A DNA stretch of 64,000 nucleotides from positions 110,438-174,437 of the forward strand of contig MU130512.1 in assembly GCA_015039465.1 (NCBI GenBank), given 5' to 3'. This DNA is from Phlegmacium glaucopus (Eukaryota > Basidiomycota > Agaricomycetes > Agaricales > Cortinariaceae). How positions within the stretch are numbered: position 1 is the first letter of the stretch; the number at the start of each line of letters is the position of its first letter. Shown one piece after another: positions 34,578-47,235 of this stretch. The translations under genes and the position numbers were made by a program. Below the pieces are notes generated by a model. It saw nothing but the letters and a program-made list of their open reading frames with translations, did no database searches and was not told the origin of the DNA.

Positions 34578-36623
34578 ATGGAGGCGAGTATGATTTTGGA
34601 TTGTTAATTAGACCACTACTGAGGGGAGCATCTAGACTAATCCGATAGAGGACAAAGTAGATGGATCACATTGGACGACGGTGCGGGATTTGTGGATGAA
34701 GAAAGACAAAGAGCAGTGTGAAAGCTGGAGGGATGAAGTCCAGAATATTCTAATCTTCGTGGGTAGCCTCGTTCGTTATTGACAGAAACTGACAAACTGA
34801 TTTCTGAAAAGTCTGGTTTATTCTCGGCCGTCGTGACTGCTTTTGTGATTGAATCACAGAAAGCCCTACAACCAGATTTCGCCGAAGAAAGCGTCCAGCT
34901 CCTGAGAAAGATTGCTGGCGTCGGGGACCAAATATCTGGTAAATCGAGAGTCGACCAGGGCGCGATGACCATCAGCATCAACGTATTCTGGTTCCTTAGT
35001 CTAGTCCTCAGTCTCACTGCGGCGCTCATAGGTATCATTGCCCTCCAATGGATACGAACACACTTGCAATCCCTGAGCTACGGATCCGAGTCACTAGGCA
35101 TAAGCCACATGCACTCGCTCGGTCTCGAAAAATCACATATCCCTCAAATATTTGCTTCCCTTCCCATAATTCTCATTTTCGCCCTTGCCCTCTTCCTCGT
35201 CGGACTTGTTGCCTTCCTTTTTCAACTCACCTGGCATGTTGCAACTCCCGTTGCCATTGTCATTGCGTTTACATTCCTATTCGTCCTTATCACCACTTTT
35301 CTTCCCGGGCTGCAGTCACCGCCTGCAGTGCTGCAGCACACGACGGAACCAAATTCCTTCCCGTCACCATACCGGTCCCCACAATCACTCCTCTCCCTTC
35401 AAGTCATCGCCTTCTTGAAGAAGCAATTTTGGCAGACCATTCATCGCCCAATGGCAATCATCCGCGATCCAGAGTTGAACCTTGCTGCCCATGAGGAAGA
35501 ACGAGATAACCTGGACTTGGGGAGAGACTGGACATTAAGGAGCCAAATCTGGTTTCGACGGCGCCAAAATGTTTCCTACAACAATTTGCCAAGTCATTTG
35601 GAGGTGAAATGGGATAGCATCGACGATGACGAGATGAAACCTTTTCCGTATGATGTCGTCCAGGCCCTTATTTCGGTGAAGAAACGGAGGATTGCGGAAA
35701 CCGAGAACGAAAGAACGGCATTGGCCCGTTGTCTTGCGCAAGTCCTTCCTATCCATTTGTCGGAACTCTTCCAGCCTGAGACAAAAAACCGTGACCTTGC
35801 AGAACGCCTTGACCTTGCAGATCTTATTCCTTTCCTTTCTCCATCCAATTATTTTCCATCTTCGCTGATCATGCATGACGATTCAGCTACCCGGGCAGAT
35901 CTCAATGCGGTAGCTCTTTTACAAGTCGCCACATGCAATGGTCGCCCTAAAATAAATTCCGCCCTCGTGAAGGCGTGTGTCCTCAGTACCCATTGGCTCT
36001 TCGAAAAACCTCGTACCTTTTATTCACCCCAGGACAGCCAACCCCTCAATCTCATCTCTGATAAATGTAAGCCTGCCTCGCGTTTCTCTAGCAATGCAAT
36101 TTTTCATCTAAATTAAATGTAATTAGTTGATAAATTTGTTACTGAGGATCTTGAAGTGCTCATTGCGACGCTCATCGGGTTCTTTAACTTTGCGCCCAAA
36201 TTTCAACCCGACATCGAGATTACCAAGATCGCTAATGATACAACAACGCATACATCATCATACACTTATTTTTTCTTGGTTACATCTGCCACAATCCTTG
36301 CGCATCAATCTTTTTCAAGTTCTTCCCGCTTGAACGAAATGCAAAATAGACACGCATACATGCTGGACCGCATCACCATCCACCTACGCGAAAAGAAAGA
36401 AAGCAACGACTACCTCTTCTACACGGCATTCATTTATGGCAGCAAGATTTCCGCTGCTAAGGCCTCGTTGACAAATTGGGATGACTTTGCCATCGCTTTA
36501 AATTCCTATCGAGAGTATTTGAAAGCGAGAAATCCTGAATATCAGAATTCGCCGTTATACAAAGTACTTAGGGTAAATGACGTTGCTTGGAATAATATTT
36601 CTTCTCGTCTATCAAGCGGATGA
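34578..36623 (+). CDS. DUF6535-domain membrane protein
   Basis: Proposed exons: 34578-34583 (ATG GAG, GC donor), 34651-34758, 34812-36066 and 36127-36623, a total of 621 codons plus stop in consistent phase. Exon 2 ends WRDEVQNILIF and exon 3 starts SGLFSAVVTAFVIES, the DUF6535 core. Transmembrane segments follow: FWFLSLVLSLTAALIGIIAL, SLPIILIFALALFLVGLVAF and VAIVIAFTFLFVLITTFL. The C-terminal half is soluble and helical, without catalytic motifs I recognise. DUF6535 proteins are a large basidiomycete family of unknown function. The first six coding bases are the weakest point; starting elsewhere is possible. The frame is otherwise intact. Confidence 0.75.
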
Positions 36624-37347
36624 AACGGGATGATGCATGTCATGTTTCTTGTACGAGTATTTGCAGAGCAAATTAGATTACCCTCTCGAAAAATTCAACA
36701 TGCACATATTTCTACTTGCATTGTACGTAGGCTATTGTTTTAGGTATGTACCTCCTTAGTCCACAATTTTGATTGTTGTCGAAAGAAATGAGGACTTGTG
36801 AACGAATACTTTGTAGTGGAGGAATACTAATTAGTATTTCGCATTTTGTTTATCAGCGTTTGATCCAACATAAAACATTCTAAAAAAATAATTTACGTTG
36901 ACCACCAAGGCCAATTGCGTAGGTCTACTTCGAACTCTTGCTCTTCCCCATTTTCCGCTAAATAAAAATAAGCTCGACGGCTTGGACCTCAAGAAATTTG
37001 ACATCCACGGCTGCCATCTTAGCAAAGCCCAGAAGTTCTCCAGCGACCTACGAGTTTTATGTAAGATTATCCGAGCGGCGGCAAGAATGCAAAACTTTGT
37101 TTGTCAATTCCTGCATTCCGTCAAGTTGCACTCGCTCCCAAAATAATTAGTATGTTTACTTAGATCAAATTTGTATTATTCTAGCATTTTGCAAGGCAGT
37201 CATAATTTCGATTAGTAGCAAAATGGAAGCCACATTTGCATGTTTGTTTTGGTCTGTTTAACATTTGCCTTGGGCAATGTGGCTGTGCTTGGGCGGCGTG
37301 AGTTCTAATTCCGTGTTGCGAACTGTTGTCTTCCCACCTTCATCGAT
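36624..37347. other. Intergenic, no gene recognised
   Basis: Unique sequence between the DUF6535 gene and the G-domain gene. A short frame at 36898-37146 (LRTLALPHFPLNKNK) has no recognisable relatives. Confidence 0.5.
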
Positions 37348-38653
37348 ATGGCTGAACGCACCCAGATTGCCAAAGAGTCCCAAGGAATTCGCGAACGACT
37401 GAAGAAACTGTTCAAAATTAAATCTCAGAGCGAGCCTCAAAGCCGCTCGAACTCGCCCTCGCTCATCGTTGCTCAACAGGCCGTTGCCATGCCTCCGGCC
37501 ATTCCTTCTTCACCTCCAGATATGGCTATGCAGCCGCTTGTTTCTTTGCCTCCACTCGTCGAAGCACCTGCGCCTGTTCCTCCGCCTCCAGTTGATCAGG
37601 TTGATCTCGTCACGTCTCCAACGGACACGCCTCCAGTTGATCCCGCTTCAAGTGTGACCATAACCCCGGAAGAAGCTGAGAAACTCCGAGACAAGTATTC
37701 CCACTTTCGCATCCTCGTTATCGGCAGGGCAAACGCAGGGAAAACGACGCTGCTCAAGCGGGTCTGCAATACAAAGGACGATCCGGTATACGAAGATGTA
37801 AGATTTCAGCTTCACTTGATGCCTCGCTCACTCTTATTGTCCCTTCACCGGTAGATTAACCCAACCGAAAAGGTGCCAGCTCAGTGATGTCCATGTATTT
37901 TTTTAAAATAATAACATTGATTCTATTCTTGTAGCGAGGGGAGCATGATGTTCGTCGTGCATTCACCTTCAGGAGTAACCCACGATTCATATTCCACGAT
38001 TCGCGTGGATTTGAGGCGGGGAGTGAGGAGGAACTCGAGGATGTTCTGTCTTTCATACATGAGAAGGCGAAATCGAACGAAGTTATGGATCAGATCCATG
38101 TGATCTGGTGTGTTTTATCATCTTCCTTGACACTACTTGAATAACCCCTTTTAGGTTTTGCTTCGATCCGGATGTTGCTCGCCCGTTATTAGAATTGGAG
38201 TTCAAGTTCTTTGATAAACAACGGCCAGGAAATGGTAATGTCATTTAGCAGGTCCAAATTTATTGCAGCTCACCAGATACAGTTCCAGTTGTAGCGATCT
38301 TCACAAAATTTGATATTGTGAAGACAAAGGTCCGTGACATATGGAAGGATGATGAGGAGAACCTTGAGGTTGCTCTTGCAACCTTGAAGAAGAAATTTGA
38401 GGAACCACTGAGGGGTTACAAGTATCCACCTCGCGCGTATGTGCGCTTTGAATGTATGTCTTTTCTCACTCTGAGGCCATTGACTTATGCCATGTCCAGC
38501 TATTCAGGAGGAAGACAGAGGTAATCATCAGGAACAAGTGGGGGAACTGATCAACCAGACAACTGCATCAATTGACGACTTGGCACTGAAAATGCTGTTT
38601 GTCACTGTCCAACAGAATAACCTTGAGCTTTGCATTGAATATGCAGTAAACAA
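37348..38653 (+). CDS. G-domain (GTPase-like) protein, C-terminal exons not found
   Basis: Five exons in phase: 37348-37797, 37935-38107, 38155-38234, 38277-38453, 38500-38653. After a Pro-rich N-terminus comes the P-loop GRANAGKTTLL (G1), then DSRG in FIFHDSRGFEAG (G3) and TKFD in AIFTKFDIV (G4), a normal GTPase order. This is the architecture of the many-copy basidiomycete G-domain proteins, which bind and presumably hydrolyse GTP; cellular role unknown. The spliced length leaves an incomplete codon and a donor (GTATGT) at 38654, so at least one more exon is expected, but a satellite array begins near 38990. The gene is either truncated or its last exon lies beyond the array. Confidence 0.75.
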
Positions 38654-38939
38654 GTATGTTGTTCTCTTATCCACTGTTGCTTCAACTTAGTATCTCCACT
38701 TAAGGTATGTCTTCAAGAATACTGATATGGTAGGACATCTTTGCTTAATTGCAAATATGTGAATATACTGAAATGAATAAAGTTGAAGTTGATTGCCTCT
38801 ATGGCATCGTGGTTTGGACATTGTTATGATGGGGTAAGTGATCATATTGAACTCTGCTTTTGTAGCCAAGACTGAAGTAATGTAGAATAGGGTAATTGTA
38901 AAATGACACCTGAGCTACTAAACAAATTAACAATCCAGG

Positions 38940-40190
38940 CAGTGAGTTGCTGAGGATGTAAGTATGACCTCAACTTCAATTACTGACAAGCTAATGTGAC
39001 TTAATATCCATCTGCAGGATGTGAGTTGCTGTAGATGTTCTGACATCAATTTGGGCAATTGCTGACATAATGACTGTGAAACACCAGAAAGGGAGTAAGA
39101 AACTGAGAATGTTCTGAACTAAAATTCAATTGCTGAAATGTGAATATGCTGAATTCACATCCAGGATGTGAGTTGCTGTGGATGTTCTGACCTCAATTTC
39201 AATTGCTGACATGCTGCTGTGAAATTCCATCCAGCATGTGAGTTGCTGTGGATGTTCTGACCTCAATTTCAATTGCTGACATGCTGCTGTGAAATTCCAT
39301 CCAGGATGTGAGTTGCTGTGGATGTTCTGACCTCAATTTCAATTGCTGACATGCTGCTGTGAAATTCCATCCAGTCTGTGAGTTGCTGTGGATGTTCTGA
39401 CCTCAATTTCAATTGCTGACATGCTGCTGTGAAATTCCATCCAGGCTGTGAGTTGCTGTGGATGTTCTGACCTCAATTTCAATTGCTGACATGCTGCTGT
39501 GAAATTCCATCCAGGCTGTGAGTTGCTGTGGATGTTCTGACCTCAATTTCAATTGCTGACATGCTGCTGTGAAATTCCATCCAGGCTGTGAGTTGCTGTG
39601 GATGTTCTGACCTCAATTTCAATTGCTGACATGCTGCTGTGAAATTCCATCCAGTCTGTGAGTTGCTGTGGATGTTCTGACCTCAATTTCAATTGCTGAC
39701 ATGCTGCTGTGAAATTCCATCCAGCAAGTGAGTTGCTGTGGATGTTCTGACCTCAATTTCAATTGCTGACATGCTGCTGTGAAATTCCATCCAGGCTGTG
39801 AGTTGCTGTGGATGTTCTGACCTCAATTTCAATTGCTGACATGCTGCTGTGAAATTCCATCCAGGCTGTGAGTTGCTGTGGATGTTCTGACCTCAATTTC
39901 AATTGCTGACATGCTGCTGTGAAATTCCATCCAGGGTGTGAGTTGCTGTGGATGTTCTGACCTCAATTTCAATTGCTGACATGCTGCTGTGAAATTCCAT
40001 CCAGGTTGTGAGTTGCTGTGGATGTTCTGACCTCAATTTCAATTGCTGACATGCTGCTGTGAAATTCCATCAAGGATGTGAGTTGCTGTGGATGTTCTGA
40101 CCTCAATTTCAATTGCTGACATGCTGCTGTGAAATTCCATCCAGGCTGTGAGTTGCTGTGGATGTTCTGACCCTCAATTTCAATGGCTAA
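38940..40190. repeat. 70-bp satellite array, 15 near-identical copies
   Basis: From 39164 units start every 70 bp exactly (39164, 39234 ... 40144) with GTGAGTTGCTGTGGATGTTC. Copies differ almost only at the two or three bases before GTGAG (GGAT, GCAT, GTCT, GCTG, GCAA, GGGT, GGTT). Degenerate copies precede the array at 38940-39160. There are no spacers and no open frame of substance. Confidence 0.95.
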
Positions 40191-41575
40191 CATTTTAATC
40201 TGAATAGGTTGTAGGCCAATTTATTTTTTTACACTTTTATCCACCTACTGAAAACAAACTTCATTGGAAAGGCAACAAGTCTCTTGCCATATGTACATGT
40301 TTACTATAAGGTATATAACTTTTATTCTCATCTTTTTCTTGGTTCACTCAAATTTCATGAAGGAACCAACATTGCATGCTTTTGCAGGTTTGGCTTATAC
40401 CTTGCTTTACATGTTATTTTTATTTCTTACTATTAATGGATAGCAATCCTCATCTGTCTGGAGAATTCCTTCTGGCATGTACAGAGGGGATATTCAACCC
40501 AACAAGGTTTCCAGAAGGCATTGGACTTATATTCAACTATGAATATTAACAAACATTTCACATCATATGAGAAGGATGATTGGTTCACCAGTCAGCATTC
40601 CCCATCCAATGGCAACCTTATCAATTTTAAAAATGACATTATCAGTAATCTTCTGCCTAAGTTTTATATTTTCTTCTTTGAATACACAAATGATGTGTTT
40701 CCAGCACATTCCAACTTAGCAGTTTAGTTTTATATATTGTAATTTGTGAAGTACATAGTTTTTCTAAAGCATATATTTTGTGCAATATGTCTGGTCTTGC
40801 ATGAACTGGAGCAAGGTGTCTTACAAGATTAGTGTTGCTGCAGTTTAGTTCTGAATGGAACCAATGCTAAACCAAATGCATGTTTGGTTTAGAGGAGGTA
40901 AACTCAACACAATGTTCAGTCCAGCATTTGCAAAATTTCTGACCTACAGTGAATGTGTCCAAACACTGAACTGTGTACTTTACACTCCCCCACATTGTCC
41001 ACTGGACTCCACTAGTCTGGTGAAAGTCAAAGTCCAGTGGAAGTCCAGTGGAAGTCTGGTCAAGTAACCTCAAAGCAAAAAATGACCAGACTGGCATGTC
41101 TGGTCCTTCCACCAGACTTTGACTGGAATTTTAGCAGATTTTGTTACACACTTTTCTTTTCTTTTCTTAAACTCCACCAAACATGTTCTTGTTTCATATA
41201 CATGTGTTTCACATGCCCCTTTTCATTCCCATTTACCTTTTCTTTTTCATTGTTTCATATACATGCATATGACTCATTGTATGAATCATTTCTTTTTTTA
41301 CCTATGACTCACTTCTTACTGTTGAATTTAGGCGAATAACAGGTAATAAACCTCAAGAGCAACAATAAAATGGAGGCTTAAGATGGTTGGTGTTAACCAG
41401 ATAAAACACTAGTTATTCAACTAAAGAACTACTCTAATTGTAACTACTATTTATACAAGTACAGGAATGATAACAAAAATACTATTCTTATCTTTGACCT
41501 CTGGCATAATGTTCTCTTATCAGCTTATCTACCTGGAGTGAACTTGACCCTTCCAACACTTACATGTAGACAACT
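40191..41575. other. Non-coding stretch with possible gene relics
   Basis: 40440-40545 reads NPHLSGEFLLACTEGIFNPT on the plus strand and could be a decayed exon, possibly of the G-domain gene. 40980-41120 has GTCCAGTGGAAGTC words in both orientations, MITE-like. Nothing else is recognised. Confidence 0.35.
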
Positions 41576-42136
41576 TGTTAAGTTTAAAACAACAAGGGAA
41601 GTCACGTCAGAGTTACTCCGGAATAGAACCAGAACAGTAACCTGGAAAGGATGTTGGCCTCAGCGTGTGTGCTGTGCCGCCCAGCTCCTAAGGTGTCCTG
41701 ATTTCGGAACGGAAGAAGAAAGAAGTAACAAGTCGGAAGACCTCAGTGACTTAGAGGGAAAAACAAGAGGAGGAAACTAAGTTGATATTTGAACTAAGGG
41801 AAAACATACAAGTTCGAGTACTTTAAATATAAAAGGAATTGCAACCGTAATATAGAATATAAATATAAGTGCTGCGTTCTGCTCCCGGAAAAGGTCCTGC
41901 ATTCTTAGGTGAATAATCCATGGCTGGTGTGCTGACTGATAGTGGGAAAGTGATGACAAAGGTGTGGTAAGGGGTTTGGGATATTGTCGGAAGAGTCGGA
42001 ATGATATGGAGAAGTCTCGGAGTTGGATGTAGGAGGAGTAGAGTTGGAAGCAAGGGAAAGTACTGGAACGGAGTACGGACTACCGGAAACGACTCCAACG
42101 GAGTCGGACCGGAGTAACATGTGACGGAATGTAACA
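41576..42136 (-). repeat. Gypsy-1 3' LTR (561 bp)
   Basis: TGTTA...TAACA ends. TSD CAACT on its left. Relative to the other LTRs it lacks about 16-20 bp (near AATAGTTGTTATGATG). Contains TATAAAAGG on the plus strand. Confidence 0.85.
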
Positions 42137-42276
42137 GTACCTCCCTGTCAAGGCCGAGACCCTCGAGGCCACGTGATGGTCTGTGCGAGGTTGGCGTGGT
42201 ATAAAGACCGTTGGAGACTGGTGGAGATTCTTCACTTTGGATAACTTCCTTAACCCCCATCCTCTAATCAACTACC

Positions 42277-44681
42277 ATGAACAACAACAACAACACCGGC
42301 TCTTCCCAACAGGCTAAGTTGGAAGAGACCTGCGCCCGAATTCAGAGCAAACGGGAGGCAGAGAAGTGAGCGCAGGAAGCGGAAGAGCGAGCGCAGGAGG
42401 CGGAGGAGATGGAGTTGCTGGAGTTGGAGGCAGCGGCAGCGGGAAGAGGAGCAACGGAGAGTGGAGCAAGAACGGGCGAGGGTAGAAGCAGAGAGGAAAA
42501 GCAGAGAGGAGCAGCAGCGGATTAGGAAGGCGGAGGAGCAGAGGAGGAGAGAAGCGGAGGTGATAGACCTCGATGATGACGAAGTAGAGGAAGAAATGGA
42601 AGAGATGGGGATGGAGCCGGGGCCCAGTGTCCCAAAAAAGAGAAAAATAAACGAGAAAGTAAGTGAATTCCAATAGGACGGAAAAAAACAAACTAATGAA
42701 ATTATAGGAACAAGTGGCTCCGACCATGGAGCAAAACCGGCCGGCCTGCACCCTTTGCGTGGGCGCAGGCACCATGTGCCACGGAAAGACGCGGGGGCTG
42801 GGGTGTTACCGGTGCTACCAGCTCAAGAAGGGCTGTAGCTTAGCCGGAGGGAAGAAGAGAATGGTGGCAGTGGAGATGCCAGCGGAGAGGGTCGGGGGAA
42901 AAGGAAAGGAAAAGGAAAGGCAAAGGAGGTAACGGAAGCAGGTGCGGACAGAATGGAGAGGCTGGCGGAGGGGTTGGAGATGGTAGGGGAGATTTTGAGG
43001 AAGTTGGCGGAGACTCAGGAGGGTATCCTGATGGCAATGGAGGTGTGGATGTGGAGGGAGGAGGAGAAGGACAAAAAGGAGAATCAAGAGCGAGAGAGGG
43101 AGCGGAAGAAAAAGGAGCAGAGGATGGAAGAAAAGGGGGTGGAGACGGAGATGCAGGAGGAGACGGAGGACGAGGAGTCGGATGACGGGGAAGACGAGGT
43201 GGAAGAAGGATTGGAAGCGGTATCGCGCACCAATACTGATTGGTAGCGTGAGAAGAAAGCTTAAAAGTTGCCATCATGAAAATAAGCGGACTTCAAATTC
43301 ACTTACCTATTTTGGAAGCAACCCTGAATCGTGTTCCTGGTCAACAAAATCATTCGTTCAACGATAACATCCCCATCGCTCATCATACTCTCAATGTCTC
43401 AAACTATGCTCTCCATTGTTTTCACTATCGACATGCTTCTAAGCATATACCATCCGTTTGTTCCTTGGCTAGTGATCCAGCAAAGCAATCAATCTACTAT
43501 TTGCGTCGGTCATCGGCTCGCGTTTGATCGTATCCTTGGTCCATCATTTCAAGAACGGCCCCTTTATGGACGCATCAACTACATCTCCCATTATGTACAA
43601 GGCTTTGTCATTGTTGTTGTGGCTATGGACCCACAAGTCTTCCCCTCAGCCATCTATCTTGCCATCCCTCGCTCCTGGATCTCACTCAGTCCCCTATCCT
43701 CACTCATCTACCTCTTATCTTATCATTCACTGCCAAAACCATCATTCACGCGGTACCTGAAGCCTTCCCACCCTCTTTATGACAATTTAGGAAGTCCAGG
43801 AGGATCACGACTAAGTGGGAATTGCAGATGAATCAGCAGCAGAGGATTATTCTCGCAGAGTGTCAAGTGTTATCAAGGCTGCGCGACATGGGACCATGGG
43901 CAAGTAGTGTTTTCTTGGGAACAAGGCTGCGCCTTTCAAGTGTTGACTCAGGACCTTTCACATTTTTGACATGACCACACGGCTATGGAGCTGCTATATT
44001 TTTGCTATTAGGCTATGCGCACTGCCTTCTTTTCTTTTCTCTCGCACTTTGACACTTGTACAGAATTTTTTATTGTTCCTTCTTCTTTTTCTTGTTCTTT
44101 TCTTCTCGCAGCTGTCCTTTCTTCATTCCTCTTCTGACAGCGCGTACTCCTTTCTTTTTTTATTTGTTTTACATAGCCTCATCCTTAGGTATAAATACTG
44201 CTCTTTTGTACCAGGATAGGTAGTTCAGTTCAATTCATTCTTACCCCCCACTTTCATCATCTCAGTGGAATTCCAGTGAATTCCTTCCTCAAGTTCGCTT
44301 TTTCAGTCCTCAACTGTCAATCTATCCCCACTGCCAATTGCTATAGTCTTGCTGAAGACTTCCTCTTATTCCTCCTCATCCTCTTCCTTAATCCCTCCAA
44401 GTTCGCTTTTTCCAGTCCCTTACTGTCAACCTTCTGTCAACTGCTATAGTCTTACTGAAGACTCTTCCTCATTCATCCTCATCCTTCTCATCTCTATTCT
44501 CACCCCCTACCTCTGTGTGATACAAGTCTAAGGTTATACCTTCCCTAAACGAACAACAGGGAGGCTTTTGACTTAAAGACTAGTCCATTGCTCTCTGGTT
44601 GGAGTTTATAAACAACAACAACAACAATTTATAGCGGAGACGGAGAGGACGGAGGGAGCGGAGGAAGAAGGGATGGAATGA
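42277..44681 (+). pseudogene. Antisense gene inside Gypsy-1: coiled coil, Zn2Cys6-like cluster, acidic tail
   Basis: A TATA box (TATAAAG, 42200-42206) precedes ATG 42277 (MNNNNNTGSSQQAKLEE). Exon 1 encodes a Glu/Arg-rich coiled coil and an NLS (PKKRKINEK), exon 2 starts at 42708 after a GT-AG intron (42659-42707). Exon 2 holds CTLC-X6-C-X8-CYRC-X6-C, exactly the fungal Zn2Cys6 spacing, then a second coiled coil (GLEMVGEILRKLAE) and an acidic tail. The solo-LTR element at 43221 interrupts it; after it the frame resumes in register and stops at 44681. One TGA (42367) and two frameshifts show decay. It lies between pol and the 3' LTR on the opposite strand, so it travels with the element. Function unknown; DNA binding is inferred from the Cys pattern. 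Confidence 0.65.
43221..44633 (+). mobile_element. Solo-LTR-like element, copy 4 (1413 bp, TSD GCGG)
   Basis: Same ends as copy 1 (TATCGCGC ... ACAATTTATA) and GCGG on both sides (43217-43220 and 44634-44637). TATA box TATAAATA at 44190. It interrupts the antisense gene of Gypsy-1. Best-preserved reference copy for interpreting mirrored block C. Confidence 0.8.
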
Positions 44682-44877
44682 ATAGAAAAAACAGTAGAAT
44701 AGAGGAATAATTGTATATATTTTATTTTATTTTTTCTTGTTAATTTTTGTTTTGTTTTATAAAAAATTGTTTTCTTGGACTTGTTTTGTGAAACAGAAAA
44801 GTGAGATAACGGAAAGGAATAGAATGGAAAAGACATGGAAAGGCATGGAATAAGCAAGGAAGGAGACTGAAAAGGAA

Positions 44878-47157
44878 TCAAGAGAGCAGAAGAGGTCCGG
44901 GTTTAGTCGGGTAGTTCATGTGGAAATCAGCAACAAGTTCGGACGTGTGTCCTAGCTCATTAGCTGGTAACCAGGAAGTTTCTTCGTCGGTACCTTCATA
45001 GCCAGACCACTTGACTAGGTACAGAAGTTTGCATACACGCCGTCTGTTGTCCAATTTAGAGTCCAAAATTTCGGAGACCTCGAATTCCTGTTCTCCATCA
45101 ATGACGACCGGAGGAGGCGGAGGTTGAGTGCGTTCCGGAATAGAGTTCGGAACGGAGGGCTCTAGCATGGAAACATGGAAGATGGGATGGACGGCACGTA
45201 AGTTGTCGGGAAGACGGAGGGTCCAGGACAGAGGACCTGCCTGAGCAATGATCTCATATGGACCAAGATACTTCTCGGAGAGTTTCTTTGAAGGTCTAGT
45301 CATACGGAAGAATTGTGCTTTGACAAAGGCTCGATCTCCAACCTTGAAGTCCGGAGGAGGAATCCGATGCTTGTCTGCGGAATGTTGGTATTGTTCCTGG
45401 GAAGTAAGGATAGCTTTTCGGAGTTCCTCATGGAGTTCATTAAGGTCCGTAACGTACTGGTGAGCACGGGAGGAGATGAGGTCATACTCCGGATGGATAG
45501 TGATAGCCGGATCATAGCCTTTGTTGGCAAAGAACGGAGATACACCGGTAGTGGCACTCGGAGTATTGTTGTAGGAGAATTCCGCTAACGGGAGAAGTGA
45601 ACTCCAGTTGTCTTGCTGATAATTGCAGTAGATACAGATGTATTGTTCCAAGGTTTGGTTGACGTGTTCCGTTTGTCCGTCACCTTCCGGGTGGTATCTG
45701 GAGGTGAAATGCAACTTCATATTGAGGGCTTTTCCGAGGGATCTGAAGAAGTGAGATACAAACTCGGAGCCGCGATCGGAGGTTACATGGGACGGAACAC
45801 CGTGCTTGGAAAACACATGGATGACAAATAGTTCAGCAAGTTGAGCGGAAGTGATGGTGTTGTATGTGGGGATGAAAATGGATTGTTTCGTGAAACGGTC
45901 TACTACGACTAAGACTGCAGTGAAACCTTCAGAGTCTGGAAGGTGTTCAATGAAATCCATGGAGATGGAGTCCCAAGGACGGGACGGAACAGGGAGTTGT
46001 TGGAGTAAGCTGTATGGTTTATGATGTTTGGCTTTGGACCTAGAACAGGTGGTGCAAGTCCTACAATAGTCAGTGACAAAAACACGAACACTGGGCCAAG
46101 TATATTCTCGACGGATAACCGCAAGAGTTCTATTGACACCAAAATGTCTGGAGACGGGATGGTCATGATAATAACGAAGGACACGGAGACGAAGATCTCT
46201 GGAATCTGGAACATAGATCCGTTGATCAATCCGGACGAATCCAGAAGAGTCCTTAGACCATCTAGCATACTTCGGATTGTCTAGATCCGATAAGTAGGAC
46301 TGTGCAAGGGGATCCGTGGAAAGAGCGGAAAGGATCCCCTTGTTGAGCTCTTCGACATCCATGGTAAAGATACCACGGAGTACTGTAGGAAGTAATGAAG
46401 TAGCTCGGAGAGAAGCGGAAAGTTGTTCAGAAGAAAAGATAGGTTTAAAATTGTGTGGATTGACTTCACCGTAATCTTTCCCTCCCTCCTTCAGATAGAG
46501 GTCAGGACGACGAGTCAGCGCGTCCGGTTTTGTTCCGAGACGGCCTGGGCGAAATCTGATAACCATGTTGAATGCGGAAAGGTACTTGGACCACCGGGCT
46601 TGATGCTGGGATAAGATTTTGGTGGTCGAGAAATACTCTAGATTCTTATGGTCAGTAACCACATCAACCAGGAAACTAGCACCTTCAAGGTAGTGATGCC
46701 AAGCTTTAAAAGCTTCAAAAATGGCGAGCAACTCCTTGTCGTGAACGTCGTAATTCAATTCCGCACCAGAAAAGGTACGAGAATGATACGCGATGGGATG
46801 GATTTCTCCATCGGAATCACGGATGGAAAGGATAGCTGCTAAAGCGTAGTCGGATGCATCAGTTTCCACAATGATAGGACAGTTTGGCTTCCAGTGTGTT
46901 AACACCAGAGCGGAAATAAAAGCCTCCTTGAGAGTCTTATAAGCAAGGCGACAACTGTCATCAAAAACCCACAGAATATTTTTCCGGGTGAGACGGGTCA
47001 ATGGAACCACAATATCGGAATAGTTGTGGATGAAACGTCTGTAAAAATTAGCAAAACCAAGGAAGAATTGGACATCTTTGACTTTCCGAGGTTCCGGCCA
47101 GTCTTGAATGACTTGGACTTTCGCCGGATCCATTGGAAGGCCATCAGGACTGATCAT
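44878..47157 (-). pseudogene. Gypsy-1 pol: RT C-terminus, RNase H, integrase, chromodomain
   Basis: A 759-codon frame. RNase H shows ETDASDYALAAIL and DKELLAIFEAF. Integrase has an HHCC region (HDHPVSRHFG ... CRTCTTCSR), then the DDE triad within SMDFIEHLPD, TSDRGSEFVSHF and PEGDGQTEHVNQTLE. A chromodomain at the C-terminus (EVSEILDSKL, LYLVKWSGYEGTDEETSW) places it among chromoviruses, whose integrase tail directs insertion to heterochromatin. The frame is open but separated from the RT core by a TGA at 47233, where CGA would be expected (KVL-stop-WLRDNN). Confidence 0.85.
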
Positions 47158-47235
47158 GTGACCCAGGTACTCGACGGAATCGGAGTGGAAAACACATTTC
47201 TTACCATTAGCGAAGAGATTATTATCTCGGAGCCA

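Noticed and set aside
38940..40190. CRISPR-like periodic repeat array
   Set aside because: Units are contiguous 70-bp tandem copies without spacers, and the host is a fungus.
41867..41960. Coding sequence inside the Gypsy-1 LTR (frames starting MDYSPKNAG or similar)
   Set aside because: The same frames recur in all three LTR copies at LTR positions; no independent evidence for a protein.
42840..43277. Proline-rich proteins on the minus strand of the antisense gene
   Set aside because: Shadow frames of the Glu/Arg-rich coiled-coil coding sequence.
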